A stretch of 64,000 nt of DNA from Neurospora tetraspora (lineage: Eukaryota > Ascomycota > Sordariomycetes > Sordariales > Sordariaceae), in assembly GCF_033439725.1 (NCBI RefSeq), contig NW_026944383.1, positions 5,332,001-5,396,000 of the forward strand. The letters are read 5' to 3'. Below the pieces are notes generated by a model. That model saw only the letters and a program-made list of their open reading frames with translations, had not been told where the DNA came from and ran no database searches. Positions 56,047 to 64,000 of the stretch are shown here, piece after piece; within the stretch, counting starts at the first letter, position 1; every line of letters begins with the position of its first letter. The position numbers and the translations under genes were made by a program.

Positions 56047-58620
56047 GGTGGTACAAATGGTGCTGATGGTCTTTATGTTAAGGGATTTGTTACAAAATCT
56101 TCACCGTGATTGATGACAGATCGGGGCCAGATTTCCCCTCTTGCGAAGCGTTGTGTTCCATAGACAAACAATGACTACGGGATGGTTGTGATTTCGTATG
56201 GACGACACCGCCCAACACGGTCCTGACCGCCAAATCCAACACGAGTTGCTCACTCGAGATATTGGACACTCTGACCTTCGTTCTCCGGTGAACCACCCCG
56301 CACAGGTCAGGTATCTGATGTTCAAAGCATAGTAAGAAGACCAGGAAACAATCCTTGTGGGGCTGATCCTTCCAGATATGCACTTTGTTGCATGCCCGTG
56401 CGCGCCTCAAGATCCGTACCTGTGGGTTGTGCACCGACGGGCCCAATCTCCTTGCGGTGGCAGGTTCGTCTGGAGTTCTTGCTTGAAGGCTAGACCCATA
56501 AACCAGTTCGTCCCACAGTGTCGTCCAAGCTGAAAGTCGAGACCCAGGAGTCGTAACGGTCGAGTCTTTGGTGCTCGAGTCTCAAAAGCTGACACTCGAT
56601 CGGTCAAGGAGATAGACACCGCCTTGTTCTTGGCCAGTCCGTGACGGTGAGTTTCGAAAGCTCTTAGTGTCCCCTTCAAGGCTTTCTCCCCTTTTCCTGG
56701 GCTTCTGATTTGATGTTCTTGTATGGAAAGGCAGCCGTCCGATTGCTGAAGCCCCCGGATGGAGGTTGAAGAGCCGCGTCCTGCCCATAGTAAGATCGGC
56801 TTGTCCGTGTTCGAGAAATTCCGATGTCGGACCTCGTCGGCTTGGGTCGGTTTAAATCGGTTTGGTCACCTCATCCCTCCTCTTTCTCCTATGTGTAGTG
56901 TTTTTGCAAACTCCTCGCCCTGATGATAGCTGCGGAAGGATGGCACACAATGTTGTAAGACCGGTAGGATGTTGGTTTGGCGGTTTCGTAGCTTGTTGTG
57001 TGTCAAGGGCTCCACCTAGTACACCAAGAGGCTCTGGATTATCGTGAACGATTGTTAAGTTTGACTGGTAGGAAGTGTTCAACATTAGCGAAAGATTGCC
57101 AACACATCCAGAACACTACTTGGGGCAAGAGGATTCGCTAGCAGACCCCCTGAATCACCGTCTCGCATTCGTCCTGGCTTTACCGACCAATGGGCATCTG
57201 TACACACATCCCATAGTCACGCTCGTGACCACCAAAGTTATCGGTCACTCCTGAAGTGGTCCAGACTCTAATACAGGCGGTGTATGCACCGGTCACGCTT
57301 CAAACCAACTATTTATGGGCTCGAACGGATTCCCAGCTTACATGTTCGGACGTACAACTCACGTAGGTCGCGCACTGGCCGGAAAGATATTCGGTTCTGA
57401 GCTGAATGGTGATAATGCGTTGGTGTGGCCAAGTGTTGGGTCTGGACTTGAAGTTCGAATGTCGAGCAAGACGTGCTGTCAAGTTGGGCGACGCAAGACC
57501 CCGCAGGCAAGGTATCAAAGACAGGAATTCAATGGCGTCGGATAAAGCTACTGAAGTAATGTATGGACGGTGGACATATGAACGAAAGAAATTGATTGTC
57601 GTGTGACAATTTTGCTCCTTAGAATTGGTTCTCTTGTTGTTTGGTGGTTGCTGGAAGAAGAAGAAGTGTCCTAGGAATTTGGATGTTTCATTCTGGGGGC
57701 CGCTGCAATTCACAGCGGGAGCTTCCACCGTTGCAGATGCGATCTGCCGCATTGATTGCCCCATGGACTGCGAGCGGCCGCGTTCGATCAGTCGCGCCTA
57801 CCCGAAGAGCCGAATTCTTCTAACAGCAGCAACTGGTTGGGGGACGTAGCTCGTCTGTTAGAAAAGTGCCGCGGGTTAGGGTTGATGCAGGTACGAACTT
57901 CTACCTTGTGATTCGAGTCTGTTACGGACCAGCGGCTCAACTCTGATATCACTTCAAATCTTCATTTAGATAGGAAGGTTAGATGTCTTGTATTAAACAT
58001 GAGTGAATATCAACGTTGGGCTCAAAATCAATGGCACCACAGAGCAGCACCGGCTCGGTTGCCGGAGGCTTGGACCCACTTATCGGTAGGTGGGTCTCCG
58101 CTCATGGTCGGGGGCTCGGCCGGGTCAATTCCTTTGGTACTCCCAGGAAGCCGAAGGCCGCCATCACCCCAAAATAAAGATGCAGGGACACATTTGACAG
58201 AGTCAGTTCACAACCTGTCATTCATTGTATGCAAAACTTGGTAATGAAAATGCGTTGAGCAATCTACAAATCGACTGGATACATACATGTACACGTGCGG
58301 TCAAGCTGTCCAGGGACTGAAATGATTGGGCGGCTATATACGATGAAGAGCCTCGAAGTTGTCATCGTATGCCTTTGGCAGATTGAGGCCTTGGATGTTC
58401 CCCGACGGAGATCATGTTGGACGACCTCGCCGACAAGTCCCACGGCAGGGGCAGCTTCCTTCGGCCACCATTTGTCCTTCTTTTGGAAACCATGCTGCCA
58501 ATTTGGCAACTGCCATGAACGTGATCATATGACACGAACGAGTAGTAACCTCCTCTTGCCAGCCACAGGATGATATGGGAAACTGCCTTGGTTGAAAAGG
58601 GAACTATAGATTTCGATGCA
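56047..58620. other. Intergenic, nothing recognised
   Basis: Frames up to about 150 codons on both strands (for example minus 57309-57764) look random. Holds the permease promoter. Ends at the target duplication of the 591-bp element. Confidence 0.5.
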
Positions 58621-58629
58621 ATCACTTTC

Positions 58630-59220
58630 CGAATTCCGTAGCCACAGAGTCAAATCCGTAGGCACAGAGACTTTCCCCCACTTTTTAAGGTGTATAGCCA
58701 ACCACCAGCCGCCATTTCCGTCGCGACCCAAAAGAGTCGGTGCTAACCAACATCGAAATGAAGTATTGATATCAAATGTTCGTCGCGAATAAAGCTCTTC
58801 GTGAATGAGGCTCTTCGCAAATGAGGCTCTTCGCGCTTTAAACTCTCACGCTTAAAGCTTCTTGCGATATCTATCCCTTCTTACCTCAGTGCTGTGCGCG
58901 ATCCGGTTCGTGTGCCGTGCAGTATCGAAAGCCCGGTATCGTATCAAACTCGCCCGCCCAAAAGGGTACCGTTCTCTCTAAGTCAAACGAGCCGCTTACC
59001 CCTAACTTCGCGCAACGATACTTAGTCGGAATGGAATCTCCCTGATAGAAGACCTCGTTGTTCAAAATCACAATTCCTTGCGAGTGTTTAAACCTGGTCG
59101 AGGACGTTGATATCTTGGGAACTTGGGTAGTGGCTGCACTCACTGGCAATCTGGCACATCCAGAAAAAAGTGGGGAGTCTCTGTGCATACGGATTTGACT
59201 CTCTGTGGCTACGGATTCCG
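58630..59220. mobile_element. 591-bp Mutator-like MITE with 9-bp target duplication
   Basis: Ends are inverted repeats of about 57 bp: left CGAATTCCGTAGCCACAGAG, right (reversed) CGGAATCCGTAGCCACAGAG, continuing AGTCAAATCCGTA and GCACAGAGACT. The 9-bp duplication ATCACTTTC is perfect (58621-58629 and 59221-59229), the length typical of Mutator-like elements. Non-coding. Inside, the motif AATGAGGCTCTTCGC is repeated around 58790-58835. Confidence 0.92.
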
Positions 59221-59666
59221 ATCACTTTCGGGAAGGGGGAGATCAGGAACGGCCAGAACAGGAATAGCGTGCTCAAGGCCCCGCTACAACGACGTCATTG
59301 AAGCCCACGACCCTTGCTCGCAATCACCATCGCGGTCAGTTTCGGCAGTAATTGCCAACGCCAATTTCATTGCCTTTGACAGGGAAAGTGTCATCCGGCA
59401 ATCAGGGATGGAAGGATGAGGAGTGCGTTAGATACTGGCAAACGGCAGTGCAGGTGTCAGAGACAGGCAGACACAAGACGGATGGCAGACGGGGACCTGA
59501 TCGACCGTGCAGCGATGACGTAGAATGGCGGGGCAGCTTTGTCTTTGGAGCTTCCATTGCAACAAGCTCTCAGCAAGCTCTCCCCCTGCCTTTGGTCGCC
59601 AACCATCATCATCATGCAATTGCAACGCAATGCACGGTGGGGTCTTTTTGTTTGGTCGTACAGACA

Positions 59667-59672
59667 TATAAG
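59667..59672 (+). promoter_or_regulatory. TATA-like box of the LEA-like gene
   Basis: TATAAG about 165 bp upstream of the ATG at 59833, followed by a C/A-rich leader typical of strongly expressed fungal genes. Confidence 0.45.
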
Positions 59673-59832
59673 GAACGCATCGGTCACACTTCAGATCTTT
59701 TTGTAGAACATCATCACTTCCAATCCATTCAAGCCACTCTTCTACTACAACCAAGAGAACATCTCTCTCCAACCAACACGACAAACCACAAAACCACACC
59801 CGCAAAACACCAATCCCATCAAAACCATCAAA

Positions 59833-60342
59833 ATGGCCACCAACCCCAACGAGCCCGGTGCCCCCCTCTACTCCCAGGCCGTCTCCCAAGACGCCGGTGA
59901 GCCCGTCACTGCCGAGCAGATCGAGAAGGCCCCCAAGACCCTCGCCTCCCTCGAGAAGGAGAAGAGCACCGAGAAGAAGGATACCCAGCAGACCGAGAGC
60001 AAGAAGGGCACATCCGACGACTCCTCTGAGCAAAAAGAAAAGTCCCCCGGCCTCCTCTCGAGCGCCACCAGCACCGTCACCGGCGCCGTCGGCAGCGTAG
60101 CCAGCGGCGTCACCAACACGGTCGGAAACACCACGTCTTCCGTCGCCAACACGGTTGGCGGCGTCGTCGGCGCTGCCTCGCGCGGCCTCGGCGAGACCAT
60201 CACCAGCGTCACGGGCGGCCTCGGCAAGCCTGTTGGCGAGACCATTGCCAATGTCGGCACCAGCTTCGAGGGCGCCGTGAGGGGCAAGAGCGAGGAGAAG
60301 GACGAGAAGGAGACCAGCGACAAGAAGAAGGAGGACAAGTAA
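59833..60342 (+). CDS. LEA-like / stress-type hydrophilic protein
   Basis: Single-exon frame of 169 aa. Three parts: residues 1-75 are Glu/Lys/Gln-rich (LEKEKSTEKKDTQQTESKKG). Residues 75-145 are small-residue repeats with Thr/Val/Gly/Ser about every 11 residues (SSATSTVTGAVGSVASGVTN, TVGGVVGAASRGLGETITS). The tail is KSEEKDEKETSDKKKEDK. There is no signal peptide. The amphipathic 11-mer pattern resembles late-embryogenesis-abundant-type desiccation/stress proteins known from fungal conidia. The function is inference from composition; the family is not certain. Strong GC3 codon bias and a CA-rich leader suggest high expression. No damage seen. Confidence 0.82.
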   Translation: MATNPNEPGAPLYSQAVSQDAGEPVTAEQIEKAPKTLASLEKEKSTEKKDTQQTESKKGTSDDSSEQKEKSPGLLSSATSTVTGAVGSVASGVTNTVGNTTSSVANTVGGVVGAASRGLGETITSVTGGLGKPVGETIANVGTSFEGAVRGKSEEKDEKETSDKKKEDK

Positions 60343-60992
60343 AGGATACCCCAGTGGTGGATGTTTTCTTATTTCGCATAAGGAGTTTGTTCGTTGTTTT
60401 AGGGGTGCATGCATGAATGAATTTGGGAAAGCATTTTTTGTCGCGAAGGACATTCATGGAGTTTTCACGAGCCGGATCACTACAGTACGGGAAGCATGTT
60501 TCAGTCCGTTAGTCGAGGATTCGCATTTGGGTTTTAGTTCTCCCATGGAGACTTGTGTATGTTGATAAGATGCAATGACACGATACCCCCTTGAAACGCT
60601 TGATTTCTATGTTCAATCTTGTTGCTCCTGTGCTTGATCTACCATCTCCACCAAGTCGCCTATCATTCTGCTGTTACCATTGTCGTTAGTGCCAGTCCTG
60701 TTGAAGGGAGAAGATGCGTAGCATAACTACCCATGACTCGCGGAGGTATCGGACCTCAAGGAGCTTCAATATTTGTCTTGTCGTTCAACAGGCACCGCGG
60801 ACCGTTTGTGCTCACTCAAAGGATTTGTCAGGGTCACCGTACAATTCACTTGGCTTCACAACCTGGCAATGAACAACGAGAAGTTAAAGACGAAGTTCGT
60901 GTGATTCTCTAGACTACCCTAGTTTCCGTTTCCCCTCTTCCGTTACCACTACAGAATCAACCACATTTTCTGTCGTCGCCTTTCCACCTCCC
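60343..60992. other. Intergenic, 3' region of the LEA-like gene
   Basis: No gene or repeat recognised. Confidence 0.5.
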
Positions 60993-61512
60993 TCAGTTCT
61001 GGCAAGCTTGGTTTTCGTCATCACGCAGAGTACCATTGAGGGCAGCAAGCCCACGCAAATTCTGCCACGGGTGGTGGACTTCTTCTTCTTCTGCTCCTTC
61101 TTCTCCTTCTTCTCCCTTCTTTTCCTTCTTCTTCTTCTCCTCCTTCCGCAAGCGGCGCTTCCTCTGTTCTTCCGTCTCATTCGGGTCAGAGGCGGACTCC
61201 ACTGGAGGTGATGCGTCTACTTTCACCTTCTTGGGCGCAGAAATCTACATCGCTGAACAGTCAACCTGATCAAGCGGAAGTGAAGGTGAGGTCAAGGTGA
61301 AGGTCCTGCCAACCTGGATTCTTGCCCCGCGGTCTAGAAGTGCTGGACTGTGGCTCTTCCTTGGGCTTTGTTGCCTTTGCCTGCTCCTTCTTCTCCTTCT
61401 TTCCTTCTTTTCCTTCTTCTCCTTCTTTTGCTTCTTGCGCTCGGCCTTCTCCCTCGGCGGTCTCGCCGTCGTGCTTCTTGCGCTTCTTGCTGTCGCCGGC
61501 CTCCTCGCTCAT
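60993..61512 (-). CDS. Lysine/glutamate-rich hypothetical protein (exon joins unresolved)
   Basis: The ATG at 61512 starts MSEEAGDSKKRKKHDGETAE and continues through a Lys/Glu run to KPKEEPQSSTSRPRGKNPG. A second segment after the acceptor CGATGTAG (61239-61233) reads ISAPKKVKVDASPPVESASD, then EQRKRRLRKEEKKKKEKKG and ends at 60993. A 70-bp intron (GTTGGC...GATGTAG) is possible, but the phase does not join cleanly, so either the splice is different or the gene is damaged. In another frame the second segment contains KKKKSTTRG, the motif shared with the 50-kb and 62.5-kb copies. Highly charged and low-complexity; function unknown. Confidence 0.4.
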
Positions 61513-61577
61513 CTTCTTCTCCTTTCGTAGAGCTTTTTGTGAGGGCAAGGCATCTTGGTTGGTGGTGGTGGTGGTGA

Positions 61578-62081
61578 TCACGCTAGGTGAGGAGTTGATC
61601 GTTGGTGAACTAGTTTAACCATTAGTTGATGTCTCAAATAAGATGGAAGCGAGGGGATGGATAGGTACTTACCGCTCAACCCCCCGGCTTGATGTTGAAG
61701 CCGTTGGGTCCAATAAACCGGCCGGAAGATAACCTCGCTCGGTAGGAAGGTCCGGACTCGGACTGCCCAGATTCCACACGTCTGGCAACCTCTTCGGTCC
61801 TGCCGCTCGTAGTCATCTGTCCCATCATACTCGGGAAGAATCTCGACGTCGGGGAGGCCATGTGAGGGGTGGCCTGAGTTGAGGGCCCCCTCAAGGGGTG
61901 CTTTGAAATGCCCCTCGGTGATGTCGAAAGCACAATTCAAGCAGCGGGGTTTGTCTTGTACAACGTGAAGCCTTGGAAGTTGGCCTGTACCGAAGGCGAG
62001 AGCGGAGTAGATGATCTGTACAGACGAGTACATACGCTCCTTGACCTTCGCGGAGAGCTTCTTGACCTTGGAAAACATATT
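61578..62081 (-). CDS. Hypothetical protein starting MFSKVKKLSAKVKE (partial or fragment)
   Basis: The ATG at 62081 begins MFSKVKKLSAKVKE, almost identical to the start of the DUF3716-like gene (MFSVVKKLSAKVKE at 50314). It then diverges: QIIYSALAFGTGQLPRLHVV, DKPRCLNCAFDITEGHFKAP, VEILPEYDGTDDYERQDRRG and CQTCGIWAVRVRTFLPSEVI. Two C-x2-C pairs could bind a metal. The last 30 residues look random and an intron near 61.68 kb (donor-like GTAAGTACC) is likely. Unknown family. Confidence 0.4.
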   Translation of the reverse strand, partial: NMFSKVKKLSAKVKERMYSSVQIIYSALAFGTGQLPRLHVVQDKPRCLNCAFDITEGHFKAPLEGALNSGHPSHGLPDVEILPEYDGTDDYERQDRRGCQTCGIWAVRVRTFLPSEVIFRPVYWTQRLQHQAGGLSGKYLSIPSLPSYLRHQLMVKLVHQRSTPHLA

Positions 62082-62299
62082 GCTGGGATAGTGCGCGGGC
62101 TGGCATAACCAAATAGGCATCCGAATCTTCGAGACAAGGAGTTGATACTAAACCAGGGCACATGCCACCACTGTAGTGGAAAAGGGTGTAGAGGGGGTGC
62201 TCGGCGTAGCGTCTCCACCGGGCCTGATCCTGGTGGCAATCAGCCAGTGATGGCGTGTGCCTGGATTCGGTGGAGGTGGTGGTGATGCTTGTTTTGCTT

Positions 62300-62338
62300 G
62301 GCCGATGACGGGACGGATGTTGTGTTCCGTCATCGGCC
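62300..62338. repeat. 12-bp perfect inverted repeat (hairpin)
   Basis: GGCCGATGACGG at 62300-62311 and its reverse complement CCGTCATCGGCC at 62327-62338, separated by 15 bp. Confidence 0.9.
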
Positions 62339-62436
62339 GGCCACTATCGAAGAACCAGAGATTTGACCACTGTGGTTCATGAATGGTCAGCAGCCATATA
62401 CAACGGCCAAGGAGTAACAGGAATGGGAGCGGAACT

Positions 62437-62616
62437 TTACCTGACGTGGCCAGCAGTACATTCGTCGCCGACACGGACCTTCTTGGGCCAAGCAAACTTG
62501 ACCTTCCTGGCCTTGGAGGCTTTGGTGGTGCCACGGGTGGTGAACTTCTTCTTCTTCTTCTTCTGCTTCTTCTTGTCCTCGGCGGACAGCTTCTTGGTGG
62601 TGCTGGCCCGAGGCAC
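62437..62616 (-). pseudogene. Displaced copy of the Lys-rich segment of the 50-kb gene
   Basis: The minus frame reads PRASTTKKLSAEDKKKQKKK, then FTTRGTTKASKARKVKFAWP and a short unrelated end. It is about 90% identical in DNA to 50029-50162. There it follows the MFSVV... start by some 50 codons; here it lies upstream of the MFSKV... start, so order is swapped and it has no start codon of its own. Could be an exon of a gene whose other exons I cannot place. Confidence 0.45.
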
Positions 62617-63130
62617 ATTACTATCACAAGCCAGGTCAGTCAGATGCACTTTATTGTGTTGACATGATCGTAGAGTGAAAGAAGCTTGAGTGTCCACTGA
62701 GCTTTGTGGGCCCCTTTGCCAGACCCAAAATGCCCAAACTCGTAGCAAAGGGTGTTTTCAAACAGGGAAACAGGTATCAAGCAGGTGGAGACGCGCGTCA
62801 AGGCAGTTCATGGAGCTCATACCTCATACAAACAATGGATCAGCAACAACTGTTGAGGCGCGAAAGATAGCAGTGGTTGTCGTTGCTCAAAGACCGCGCC
62901 GCTTGGGCAGCGGGAGCGAAGGAGATGTCTAGATGTGTTGGGAAATGTGTTAGCACTCCTAGTCAACTGCTTGGTGTGTGCTTCCAAGGTACGAATACGT
63001 TGGTGTTGGATGATCAAACTTACCTCACAATACTTTGACAGGAAGGGGGCGCCCTTGAGGAGGGACTCAGCCCCTGGTCAGACGTGCCCTGGTGGTGAGC
63101 ACAGGAAGAGGGGAGCCCTTGAGGAGGGAC
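62617..63130. other. Intergenic, with a short duplication at its right end
   Basis: At 63048-63140, CCCTTGAGGAGGGACTCA occurs twice, each followed by CCCC and a GACGTGCC. This duplicates the sequence around the stop codon of the next gene. Otherwise nothing recognised. Confidence 0.5.
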
Positions 63131-63568
63131 TCAACCCCTTGCGGCACGACGTGCCTTGTTGAGGAGGAGGAATAAAGGAGAAAAGAACAAGGCAGCCATG
63201 AACGCGCCATGAAAAATCTTCTTGCAGATTCTCACAGCGAGGTGAGGGGGCGGCTTCTTCTTGTCCATGACGCGCATGTACTTCTTACGGATCATCTCCA
63301 GCTGCGCCGCGTAATACGCGTCCTCGTCAGTAAGGATCGGTTGGGTGGGGGGCCGCATGCTGAATCGTCGTAAGTTCTCGTCCTCGTCAGCTTGGGTAGG
63401 GGGGCTCGTCCTCAAGGTGCGATCCCGCGAGGGGGGCACAGGAGAGTTCTCATTGCTGGGAGGGTAGAAGAGAGCGTCCTCCGCGCGAGCTCTGGTAGAG
63501 GCAAAGTTGAGTTCTGAGGCGTTGGAGACGGGCCCGTCAAAGATGTCAAGCCAGGGAATCTGGGTCAT
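63131..63568 (-). CDS. Small hypothetical protein with C-terminal membrane anchor
   Basis: Single exon. ATG 63568 (MTQIPWLDIFDGPVSNASEL) is preferred over upstream non-ATG extension, giving 145 aa. The body is Ser/Pro/Arg/Glu-rich, with ILTDEDAYYAAQLEMIRKKY as a helical segment. The C-terminus has one hydrophobic helix (AFMAALFFSPLFLLLN) followed by KARRAARG, which looks like a tail anchor with positive-inside end. No family recognised. Located at the edge of the window on a region of normal composition. Confidence 0.55.
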   Translation of the reverse strand: MTQIPWLDIFDGPVSNASELNFASTRARAEDALFYPPSNENSPVPPSRDRTLRTSPPTQADEDENLRRFSMRPPTQPILTDEDAYYAAQLEMIRKKYMRVMDKKKPPPHLAVRICKKIFHGAFMAALFFSPLFLLLNKARRAARG

Positions 63569-64000
63569 CTTGAGAAGTTGGGTGTAAGGTTGTGGTTGGA
63601 GATGATGTTGAAAGTTGAAAGTTGAAAGATGAAGAAGGAGGCAGTGGAATGCGAGAGAAGATTCTTGATCACTCAAATTTGAAAGGTGAAAAGGTTGAAG
63701 AATTTGATGGGAAGGTCAAGTAGATTGTGCGGGGAAGTAGGGCAAGATTTTTTGGCAAAGTCCCAAAGTACAACTTGAAACGGAGCAGCCTTGCCTGTAG
63801 GCAGGCGAGGAAGGTCCAACAATAGGTATCTGGTAATAAACGTGCCGTAAGAAAAGACGGCACGTAAGGAAGACGGCCAACCATACACGCCCCCAAAGTA
63901 ACGGTCCCAAGAAAGTAAGGTACCGTAACCGCCCCAGCTAGGACATGACCTCAGTTCCTCCACTGAACCGTTTCCTCGTCTTTCGTTCGTTGTCTTCCAG
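63569..64000. other. Upstream region, nothing recognised
   Basis: Promoter/5' leader of the minus-strand gene ending at 63131. The window edge truncates anything further. Confidence 0.5.

Noticed and set aside
59428-60453. 341-codon minus frame
   Set aside because: Antisense to the LEA-like gene; Leu/Gly/Val-rich shadow of its alternating codons.
1-64000. CRISPR arrays, riboswitches, bacterial operons, tRNA or 5S rRNA genes
   Set aside because: Nothing resembling them was seen. The introns and gene families are eukaryotic, and no A/B-box pair or Neurospora-type 5S sequence was found by eye.

Overview
The window looks like nuclear DNA of a filamentous ascomycete, most likely a Neurospora-like Sordariales fungus. 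The genes have short introns with GTAAGT/GTATGT/GTGAGT donors and CTAAC/CTGAC-type branch points. One gene is a close match to the Neurospora CBM1-GH5 endoglucanase. Two large blocks are extremely AT-rich with stop codons everywhere, the signature of repeat-induced point mutation (RIP). No statement here comes from a database search.

Layout. 154-1324 (minus): a four-exon formate/nitrite transporter. 4.5-13.6 kb (minus): the wreck of a PTH11-like (fungal rhodopsin-type) receptor gene. A 6.17-kb AT-rich terminal-inverted-repeat (TIR) transposon sits in its first intron (6323-12489) and an 819-bp TIR element sits near its 5' end (12731-13549). A 5.5-kb RIP-degraded Copia-type LTR retrotransposon lies just beyond (13868-19380, target duplication GATCG). 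21.2-22.8 kb (minus): a Met/Gly-rich coiled-coil protein of unknown role. 27.6-32.6 kb (plus): a secreted carboxylesterase/lipase followed by a secreted endoglucanase, a plausible plant-biomass pair. 33.1-37.3 kb (minus): a six-exon atypical protein kinase with a very long proline-rich tail. 37.9-38.5 kb: a small acidic hypothetical protein. 39-49 kb: gene-poor, holding decayed gene fragments with C-to-T type stops, a minisatellite and a 779-bp TIR element. 48.8-50.3 kb (minus): a DUF3716-like zinc-binding gene broken by nonsense codons. 54.1-56.0 kb (minus): a six-exon amino-acid/GABA-type permease. 59.8 kb (plus): a LEA-like stress protein. 61-62.6 kb: lysine-rich segments that share DNA with the 50-kb locus. 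63.1-63.6 kb (minus): a small tail-anchored hypothetical protein.

The main discovery-type result is the mobile-element content. At least seven elements have recognisable ends, five or six of them with target-site duplications of different lengths (3, 5, 7-8, 8, 8 and 9 bp). They therefore belong to several transposon superfamilies, most as short non-autonomous (MITE-like) copies. The 6.17-kb element carries an unrecognised coding frame on the minus strand interrupted almost only by TAA/TAG codons, as expected from RIP of CAA/CAG. Heavy RIP is confined to the two long elements, while lighter C-to-T nonsense damage is seen in several gene fragments of otherwise normal composition.
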